This document shows, in pieces, positions 21,809-27,422 of a stretch of 27,422 nt of DNA. A program made the position numbers and the translations under genes. The DNA comes from a bacterium (GTDB lineage Bacteria > Eremiobacterota > Eremiobacteria > Baltobacterales > Baltobacteraceae), in the NCBI GenBank assembly GCA_021784715.1, contig JAJYHP010000115.1, positions 1 through 27,422 of the forward strand. The letters are read 5' to 3'. The notes beneath the pieces were generated by a model, which worked only from the letters and a program-made list of their open reading frames with translations, searched no databases and was not told the origin of the DNA. Numbering within the stretch: the first letter of the stretch is position 1; each line of letters opens with the position of its first letter.

Positions 21809-24442
21809 TTATCTGCCGATATGCCAGCGAAGCTGTAATCGGAAGGTGCGCCCTGTGGCCGGAATCAGCGGCGTAGGAATAGAACCCAGACCGGTTGAGG
21901 ATTCCCCAACCTGCGGAACGCCGAGATTATACTCGGGCAACCCGAAGAATGCGTTCGTATTGAAGAGATTCTGCACCGAGAGTTGTACGTCGAGCGTCTT
22001 GGTAACCGGGTGACGCACGACCGCACTGAAAATCGTGAACGGCGGCTGATTGTAGGTGTTATTTTTCCCTTCGAAATCACCATCCACGGCATAATACGTT
22101 CGGTCGGGCGCGATATATTGAATGTGAAGGAACCCTTTGAGGTACGGAAGACAGACCTCAGAGCCCCCATTGCTGCACTGCTGCTGGCCGTTCGCCGGCT
22201 GCACGAACGCCGTCGGCGAGGTATAGAACGACGCCGGAACGCCTTTGACGATCGAACTGGAGAGGGTCCCGCTCAAGGAATACCCAAACCCGAGCTTGGG
22301 GATACGGCGGTAGGTTGCCGTAATCATACGCGCCGCCAGTGAGGCAACGTTCTCCGGCTGCAAGATTGCCGAGTACTCCGGCGTCCCTTTCACGGGATCG
22401 ATCGGTCCGACCGTCGGAGTAACGATCGTTTCAAACACGTTTCGTACGTTCGTGCCAAGTACGTCGAAACTCAACACGGCGTCATGACGAAAACGTTCGT
22501 CCATGCCCAGATCGATACTCGTTGCCGCCTCGGGAGCGAGCGATGGATTTTTGTCGTTCAGGGTTCCATATGGGGCGGTCGCCGATCCTTGAGTGATGTA
22601 TGGATTTCCACTGACCTGCGATGCATAAGGATAGGTCGCAGAGCTCCCCACCGCGAGCCGATACGAGAGGCCGCCGCGAGGTTGCAAGACGAAGGCAAGG
22701 TGCGGATCGAAGCGCGACACGGAACGAAACGACGGAACGAGCGTCGGTTTCCCACCGACGATCGGACCGGATTGCTGCCCTTGCAGCTGCCAATTCGTAT
22801 CGTACAGGGCCGCGCGAATCGTCAGAGTCCGCGTTGCCGAGAAATCTCCAGAGAGCGAGAACGTATTGAAGCGCGAGATCGTATCGGGCGTATTTACGGA
22901 CGACGGGCTACCGTAATATGCGAACGTTTCATCTGAGCGATCGTCATAATTTGCGGTCACGACATTATTACCGAACGGATGAACGAGAGACAACGTCGTT
23001 CCGCGTAGCTTATCGCTTTCCAGGAGGCTGAAGGGCGACTGCATGACGGCGGTTCCCGCCGGGGTATAGTGATCCGGATAATTCGATTCTCCCGAACCAT
23101 CGATCGAGCGAGAAATCGACCCGAGGTAAGGTCGGACGAGGAGCGTGTTGTTCCCAATCGTCGTACGCAGCTGCGCGTCAAAGATCGGTTGGTTATTATT
23201 CACGACCGAACCCGGATAAAACACGTAGCCGGGAATCTGCGTTCCAAACATTTGCGAATAACTCGGGTTGCTGCACTGCTGCGTCTTTCCCACCGTCATG
23301 CACGGAAGAACCGTCACCATGCCGCCATATTGCCCGTACGCCGTCCCCTGCGGATCGTACCCCGCCTGCGAGCCGACAAATCCCGTTTCGAGCGATGTCG
23401 ATTTTGAGAAATCGTATTTGAACTTGACGATCTCTCCCTTTGTCGCGAGCGGACCACTGAGATCGCCGCAAAACTGAATGATGCCGGCGGCGGCCGATGT
23501 GTTGAGCGCGGGATAGCTTTGCGGCTTGACGACGCACCCGTAATGCTGAAAGAATTGGCCGTTCATTCCTTGATAGCCGGCGTCAAGCACGTAGGAAAGG
23601 CGACCGAGCGATCCGGTCATTAACGCATTGGAATATTGCGATGCGTAATTATCGACGCCATCGATGAATTCAAAGGTCGGTTTCGACGTAAATGTCGGCG
23701 TGAGCAGGTTCGCCGTTCCACCGATCGCCGATGCGGCAAAAGGGGTCGTGTTCCCGGGGCCGGTATCGGCCTGAATACCCTGCAACATAAACGAGCTGAA
23801 GAACTGTGAGAACCAGACGCCGTATCTTCCGCCCGAGAGCGGGTGTCCGTCGAGCAGTACCTGCGTTTCGTACGGCTGGGCGCCGCCCAGAGAGATCGAA
23901 GTGTTCGGAGAACTCGATCCGCGTTCTATTCCCGCCCCTGGAATGCGGGCGACGACATCGTTTATTTGCGGATTTGCGAGGTCGATCAGCGAACTGCGAG
24001 ACACGAACGTCGTTTGTGCGGTTCCGGTATTAATCGAACTGTTACCGCCGGCCACCACGTGCGCGATTACTTGCAAAGAACTCGCCGATAGCGCCACGAG
24101 CCGCACCTGCAGGGAAAGGTCCTGCCCGGCGAATATTGCCACGTTGGTACTGCGGGCAGGAAGAAAACCTGCTTTCACTACGGTGACGGCATAATAGGCA
24201 GCCGGTAAATTTCGGAGCGCGAATCGCCCCGATGCATCGGTCGTCGTCGAGCGACGAACCGGGCCGCTCACGCCGACGACGGCGCCTGCAACCGGAGCCC
24301 CGGCGGCATTCCGTACGCTTCCGATAAGCGAGCCCTCATCGCGGTTGGACGAGTCTGCAAGGGCGGGGACGATGTTCACTAACGCAAATGCGCCGCTAAG
24401 AACGATCGCTAGTAAGCAGCGGAAAAGAACCCTCGTATTCAC
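21809..24442 (-). CDS. TonB-dependent receptor with N-terminal carboxypeptidase-regulatory-like domain
   Basis: Outer-membrane active-transport receptor of about 877 residues. A signal peptide (FRCLLAIVLSGAFALVNIVP, ending ALA) precedes a carboxypeptidase regulatory-like beta-sandwich (GSLIGSVRNAAGAPVAGAVV, then DASGRFALRNLPAAYYAVTV). The plug domain follows (NPQINDVVARIPGAGIERGS, then SLGGAQPYETQVLLDGHPLS) and then a large Tyr/Asn/Gln-rich barrel ending FRLQLRWHIGR. The substrate cannot be told; relatives with this front domain often take up glycans or metallophores. The two start candidates are TTG 24451, immediately beside AGGA, and GTG 24442, nine bases from AGGA; I prefer the GTG. No TonB, ExbB/D or anti-sigma partner is present, so it appears to be an orphan receptor. 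Confidence 0.88.
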   Translation of the reverse strand: MNTRVLFRCLLAIVLSGAFALVNIVPALADSSNRDEGSLIGSVRNAAGAPVAGAVVGVSGPVRRSTTTDASGRFALRNLPAAYYAVTVVKAGFLPARSTNVAIFAGQDLSLQVRLVALSASSLQVIAHVVAGGNSSINTGTAQTTFVSRSSLIDLANPQINDVVARIPGAGIERGSSSPNTSISLGGAQPYETQVLLDGHPLSGGRYGVWFSQFFSSFMLQGIQADTGPGNTTPFAASAIGGTANLLTPTFTSKPTFEFIDGVDNYASQYSNALMTGSLGRLSYVLDAGYQGMNGQFFQHYGCVVKPQSYPALNTSAAAGIIQFCGDLSGPLATKGEIVKFKYDFSKSTSLETGFVGSQAGYDPQGTAYGQYGGMVTVLPCMTVGKTQQCSNPSYSQMFGTQIPGYVFYPGSVVNNNQPIFDAQLRTTIGNNTLLVRPYLGSISRSIDGSGESNYPDHYTPAGTAVMQSPFSLLESDKLRGTTLSLVHPFGNNVVTANYDDRSDETFAYYGSPSSVNTPDTISRFNTFSLSGDFSATRTLTIRAALYDTNWQLQGQQSGPIVGGKPTLVPSFRSVSRFDPHLAFVLQPRGGLSYRLAVGSSATYPYASQVSGNPYITQGSATAPYGTLNDKNPSLAPEAATSIDLGMDERFRHDAVLSFDVLGTNVRNVFETIVTPTVGPIDPVKGTPEYSAILQPENVASLAARMITATYRRIPKLGFGYSLSGTLSSSIVKGVPASFYTSPTAFVQPANGQQQCSNGGSEVCLPYLKGFLHIQYIAPDRTYYAVDGDFEGKNNTYNQPPFTIFSAVVRHPVTKTLDVQLSVQNLFNTNAFFGLPEYNLGVPQVGESSTGLGSIPTPLIPATGRTFRLQLRWHIGR

Positions 24443-24451
24443 CGTCGGCAA

Positions 24452-24576
24452 TCCTTTTTCAAATTAGAGCGAATGTACGACGCATGGTAGCATCGGTTGG
24501 TTAACCGCTCTTTATCGAATTTTTCTTGCGTTATGGTTTTTCCGGTTTTTTTGATTAATGATGCTTAAGCCGAAAA
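24452..24576. other. AT-rich intergenic region upstream of the TonB receptor
   Basis: This 125-base gap is strikingly AT-rich for the window, with A/T runs at 24517-24526 and 24535-24560. It holds a small hairpin, CGGTT-GGTT-AACCG, at 24494-24507. It probably carries the receptor promoter, but no convincing -35/-10 pair was found. Reading on the minus strand it also follows the crotonase stop. Confidence 0.5.
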
Positions 24577-25323
24577 TCACCCACGCGTGAGAAAGCGCAT
24601 GAATGCGGCGCGCGCTTCCTCGGAGCGCATCGCTTCGGCGAAGGCGGCGAACTCCGCGCTCATTGCGGCGGCGAGCGCGGTTGCATCGGCACTGCGAATC
24701 AGTCGTTTCGTCGCGCGCATCGCATTGGGCGGCATCGCTGCGAGATGCGCGGCCATCGCGCGAGCGCGCGCCTCGACATCGTCGTCGGGAACGATCTCGG
24801 CGACCAGCCCCATCGCCCGCGCCTCCTCGGCCGAAAAGCGCTCCCCGGAGAGCAGCAGCCACGAGGCGCGATTGCGCCCGACGGCGCGCGGCAAGAGCAG
24901 GCTCGATCCCGCCTCGGGCACGAGGCCGAGTGGAACGAACGGCAGCGCGAAGCGCGCCGAGGCGCCGGCAACGACGCCGTCGCAATGGAGGAGCAACGTG
25001 GTGCCGATGCCGATGGCAACGCCGTTGACCCCCGCGAGCACCGGTTTCTCGCTGGCGACCAAGCATTGCAAGAAACGCACGACCGGCAGATCCTCGATCT
25101 TCGCTTGCATCGCCCCCGCGGCGAGAAAATCCGCAATGTCGTTGCCGGCGCTAAAATCTTGACGCCCGAGAAAGAGGAGCGCGCGCACCTCAGTATCTTC
25201 GGCAGCACGCTCCAACGCCTCGGCGGCCGAAGCGTACATCGCTGCGGTCATCGCGTTCTTCTTCTCTTGACGATCGAAGCGGATCGTCATCACACCGTCG
25301 GTCGTATCGACGATCGTACTCAT
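24577..25323 (-). CDS. Enoyl-CoA hydratase/isomerase family protein, probably delta3-delta2-enoyl-CoA isomerase-like
   Basis: Crotonase-fold acyl-CoA enzyme of 248 residues. The oxyanion-hole segments are present: DFSAGNDI (57-62) and GVNGVAIGIGTTLLL (98-112). The two catalytic glutamates of classical enoyl-CoA hydratase (E144 and E164 in the rat enzyme) align with F129 and a Trp, so hydration is unlikely. Instead there is LGLVPEAGSS with E137, the position of the catalytic Glu in ECI/PECI-type isomerases that shift double bonds in unsaturated fatty acyl-CoAs. The start ATG overlaps the stop of the barrel gene by four bases (ATGA), so it is translated with an envelope operon, an unexpected pairing. 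Substrate specificity cannot be fixed from sequence. Confidence 0.87.
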   Translation of the reverse strand: MSTIVDTTDGVMTIRFDRQEKKNAMTAAMYASAAEALERAAEDTEVRALLFLGRQDFSAGNDIADFLAAGAMQAKIEDLPVVRFLQCLVASEKPVLAGVNGVAIGIGTTLLLHCDGVVAGASARFALPFVPLGLVPEAGSSLLLPRAVGRNRASWLLLSGERFSAEEARAMGLVAEIVPDDDVEARARAMAAHLAAMPPNAMRATKRLIRSADATALAAAMSAEFAAFAEAMRSEEARAAFMRFLTRG

Positions 25324-26045
25324 GGAATGGCCTTTCTGAACTCGACGAAGAGCCCGACGCCCGCGTTCCGATCGCCTGCGAGCCCGGTTGCGGTATATTT
25401 TGCAGAAAAGTTGAGCGCTCGAAGCCCCACGAGCATCTCGCCGTAGGAGCGGTGAAAGCCGATGGCGAGCGAAGCATCGATCTCGGCTGCCCGTTCGGCC
25501 TTCACCGTCGGGGGGGTTATCCCGTCGCCATAGACGTAGACGTCGCTGCCCCACAGGGTGGGAACGACTCCAAGATTCGCTTCGAGCGTGCGATCGGCGC
25601 GCAACGGTTCGGTATAGCGCAACGCGTATCGAAATCCCGCAAGCCGCGAGGAGACGACTTGTTGCAAATTCGGCAACGGCGTGCGCTGATCGATCACCGT
25701 TTCGCCGATGCCGAAGCTTAGCCGCGGAATGATGCGGTAGCCGAGGGTAGCGTTGAAGATGCCGATGCTCGGCGTCGCCTGCCCGTAGAAGGCCGACGAA
25801 CGTTGTGGAATCGCGACCACCGGTATTCCCTCGAAGCGAAACGCGAGCCGCCGCCCGCCGACGCGCGCTTGAAACAGCGGGCCGAGCCCGGCGCCGTACT
25901 GCGTACCCGCAACGTCCTTATGCACGCCGGCGACGGCGAAGAGTTGCAGCCCGATGTAGTTTTGTTCGTGCGCTCGCGCCGTTCCAAAGCAGGCGGCGGC
26001 GGCGACCGCCGCGAGTGCTGCCGTGCGAATTTTGCGAATCCGCAT
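25320..26045 (-). CDS. Hypothetical exported beta-barrel protein
   Basis: A 241-residue protein with a clear signal peptide (MRIRKIRTAALAAVAAAACF, ending ARA). The remainder is alternating amphipathic strands with Gly turns (YIGLQLFAVAGVHKD, FNATLGYRIIPRLSFGIGET, SLAIGFHRSYGEMLVGLRAL, VGLFVEFRKAIP), typical of a small outer-membrane barrel of roughly 8 to 12 strands. I do not recognise a family. Its ATG shares one base with the stop of the lipoprotein gene upstream (TAATG) and its stop overlaps the crotonase start, so three genes are coupled. It may form an envelope module with the lipoprotein. Confidence 0.7.
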   Translation of the reverse strand: MRIRKIRTAALAAVAAAACFGTARAHEQNYIGLQLFAVAGVHKDVAGTQYGAGLGPLFQARVGGRRLAFRFEGIPVVAIPQRSSAFYGQATPSIGIFNATLGYRIIPRLSFGIGETVIDQRTPLPNLQQVVSSRLAGFRYALRYTEPLRADRTLEANLGVVPTLWGSDVYVYGDGITPPTVKAERAAEIDASLAIGFHRSYGEMLVGLRALNFSAKYTATGLAGDRNAGVGLFVEFRKAIP

Positions 26046-26758
26046 TATTTCGTCGCCTTACCGGCGTCGAGCATCACGATTGCGGTGCGTCCGGTCGAGT
26101 CGCGCGCGACCATGTGGAGCGCGGCCACCGCACTGCCGATCGGCGTTCTCGGATCGAGAAGTTCGGCGGGCGAGAGGCCGGTCTGCGCTTCGATTTTTTT
26201 ATCGAGGGGCGCGCGCATGAACGATGGAATCGCCGCGTAATCTTTCAACAGGCCGAGAACGAGCCCGAGCTTGTTGCGAAAATGTCGCACGTCGATCGCG
26301 ACGACCAAAATACCGTTCGATGCGCCGCCCGAAAAAGCGGCGGCATCGAGGCCGAGGTCGCGTAGATGCATGGAGAAGCGGCGCTTCGAGAGTTCGTGGT
26401 ATCCGGTCGGCAGGTGCTGCGCGAGCCCTCGCAACCACGCATCGGTACTCGCGAAACTCTCGCTGCTCGAGGCGATCACCTGACGCCCCGCGTACCGCCC
26501 GGGTGCGTCGATGATTCCCGTGAGGCTCGGAGGAACGCTCTTGAAATCCTGAGACCAGCGCGAGACATCGAGGAGCCTCGCTTCCGGCGGAATCGCGATC
26601 GGCAATGGATTCTGGAGCGGCTTCGTCGGAGCGCCCGAAGCCGCACTTCCGGGTGACGCCGAGGCCGTTGCAACCGGTCCGGAGGCGTGCCCCCCGGTTC
26701 CGCAGGCGGCGAGAAACGAACACGCAAGGACGGCGAAAAGACGACGCATGAAACGCAC
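26045..26758 (-). CDS. Hypothetical lipoprotein
   Basis: A 237-residue protein with a lipoprotein signal: basic start, hydrophobic core, and lipobox L16-A-A-C19 in SFLAACGTG, so Cys19 should be lipidated. A Ser/Pro/Ala-rich linker to about residue 55 leads into a globular domain (PEARLLDVSRWSQDFKSVPP, YHELSKRRFSMHLRDLGLDA, NGILVVAIDVRHFRNKLGLV, SAVAALHMVARDSTGRTAIV). No family is recognised. It begins a coupled three-gene operon with a barrel protein and a crotonase-family enzyme. The ATG at 26749 is an alternative start. Only 41 bases separate it from the divergent DUF962 gene, so the two promoters must be close or overlapping. Confidence 0.72.
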   Translation of the reverse strand: MRFMRRLFAVLACSFLAACGTGGHASGPVATASASPGSAASGAPTKPLQNPLPIAIPPEARLLDVSRWSQDFKSVPPSLTGIIDAPGRYAGRQVIASSSESFASTDAWLRGLAQHLPTGYHELSKRRFSMHLRDLGLDAAAFSGGASNGILVVAIDVRHFRNKLGLVLGLLKDYAAIPSFMRAPLDKKIEAQTGLSPAELLDPRTPIGSAVAALHMVARDSTGRTAIVMLDAGKATK

Positions 26759-26799
26759 TTTTCGAGGGAAAGGCGCTCAACCCCCGTAAAACGCAGGCC

Positions 26800-27123
26800 A
26801 TGAACGACGAGGCATTCTGGCCGCGCTACCTGGCGGCCCATAGCGACCCGCGCACCCGCGCAATTCATACCGTCGGCACGATCGCGGCGACGACCTTGCT
26901 CGCAACCGCAGCGATCCGGCGCGACCCGTGGCTAGCCCTCGCCGGCGTCGTCGCCGGATACGGCCCCGCCTGGCTCTCGCACGCCTTCATCGAGCGTAAT
27001 AAGCCCGAGACGTTCCGCGCCCCGCTTCGTTCGCTCGCCGCCGACTATCGGATGGCGTTCCACGTCCTCGCCGGAACGATCGATGCCGAATACGAGCGGC
27101 TCGGGATCGCCGCGCACCGATGA
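26800..27123 (+). CDS. DUF962 / Mpo1-like membrane protein
   Basis: A 107-residue protein of the YGL010w/Mpo1-like family (DUF962). The signature is clear: H14 in YLAAHSDPRTR, H23 in IHTVG, then two hydrophobic helices (about 24-39 and 43-60), H61-x2-I-E-x-N-K-P in SHAFIERNKPETF, and SLAADYRMAF. Yeast Mpo1 is an Fe(II)-dependent dioxygenase that shortens 2-hydroxy fatty acids; bacterial members are mostly uncharacterised and several consist of this core alone. The stop overlaps the start of the tryptophan dioxygenase gene (ATGA at 27120-27123), so they are co-translated. The ribosome site is weak (CAGG just before the ATG). Confidence 0.85.
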   Translation: MNDEAFWPRYLAAHSDPRTRAIHTVGTIAATTLLATAAIRRDPWLALAGVVAGYGPAWLSHAFIERNKPETFRAPLRSLAADYRMAFHVLAGTIDAEYERLGIAAHR

Positions 27124-27422
27124 GCGAACGCTTAACCTATGGCTCGTACCTCAAGGTCGAGGAGTTGCTCGCGCTTCAGCAGCCGCTCTCGGAACCGGCT
27201 CACCACGACGAGTTGCTCTTTATCGTCATCCACCAAGTCTACGAGTTGTGGTTCAAGCAACTCTTGCACGAACTCGATGCTTTCGTCGTCGCATGCGACG
27301 CCGACGATCTCATCCGCATGGGAAAAATATTTCGCCGCGTCCATGCGATTCAGCGCGTGCTGGAAGAGCAAGTCGATATTCTCGAAACGATGACCCCGCA
27401 AGAATTCAATCGCTTCCGCGAT
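27120..27422 (+). CDS. kynA: Tryptophan 2,3-dioxygenase, partial (N-terminal 101 residues)
   Basis: The first 101 residues of the heme enzyme that opens the indole ring of L-tryptophan to N-formylkynurenine, the first step of the kynurenine pathway; the gene runs off the window's right edge. Signature blocks are LTYGSYLKVEELLALQQPLS (5-24), HHDELLFIVIHQVYELWFKQ (28-47) and MGKIFRRVHAIQRVLEEQ. H38 matches the conserved active-site His (H55 in the Xanthomonas enzyme); the heme-ligating His lies beyond the edge. The ATG overlaps the DUF962 stop. Kynurenine-pathway partners may lie downstream. Confidence 0.93.
   Translation, partial: MSERLTYGSYLKVEELLALQQPLSEPAHHDELLFIVIHQVYELWFKQLLHELDAFVVACDADDLIRMGKIFRRVHAIQRVLEEQVDILETMTPQEFNRFRD

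Noticed and set aside
24603..25028. Open frames opposite the crotonase gene
   Set aside because: Antisense shadows of a well-supported enzyme; low-complexity Arg/Ala composition.

Overview
The window is high-GC, gene-dense bacterial DNA. Lipoproteins, outer-membrane beta-barrels and a TonB-dependent receptor show a diderm. Two pairs of convergent genes end on a shared TTAA, and GTG, TTG and perhaps CTG or ATT starts are common. The mix (lone flagellin, carboxypeptidase-regulatory TonB receptor, cysteate-synthase-like enzyme, Pel-like cluster) fits an uncultured diderm phylum such as Candidatus Eremiobacterota (WPS-2). That placement is inference from gene style, not a search result.

Region 1 (1-7.6 kb) holds housekeeping and metabolic genes: serS; a block of 24-bp tandem repeats; a reverse-strand MgtC/DUF4010 membrane protein with a small downstream partner; a heme-oxygenase-like diiron oxidase (HDO) behind a promoter, leader and strong terminator; a decayed c-type cytochrome; a cysteate-synthase/threonine-synthase-family enzyme; and a DbpA-type DEAD-box helicase.

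Region 2 (7.6-20.2 kb) looks like a surface, motility and biofilm block. It contains a membrane-anchored protein with internal beta repeats, convergent with a large flagellin whose conserved N-terminus has no ATG start. Next come tRNA-Ser(UGA), a globin-GAF-EAL (predicted oxygen-sensing c-di-GMP phosphodiesterase) and a small SRPBCC-like protein. Convergent with these is a tightly overlapping five-gene reverse-strand operon: secreted polysaccharide deacetylase with beta-propeller, outer-membrane barrel, GAF-REC-TPR response regulator, PelF-like glycosyltransferase and PelG-like flippase. This is the best candidate for an undescribed system: a reduced Pel-like exopolysaccharide machine without recognisable PelD, PelE, PelB or PelC.

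Region 3 (20.3-27.4 kb) holds a secreted class C beta-lactamase-fold hydrolase, a TonB-dependent receptor, and a translationally coupled reverse operon (lipoprotein, barrel, enoyl-CoA isomerase-like crotonase). Divergent from that operon is a coupled pair, an Mpo1-like DUF962 protein and tryptophan 2,3-dioxygenase, the latter cut by the window edge.
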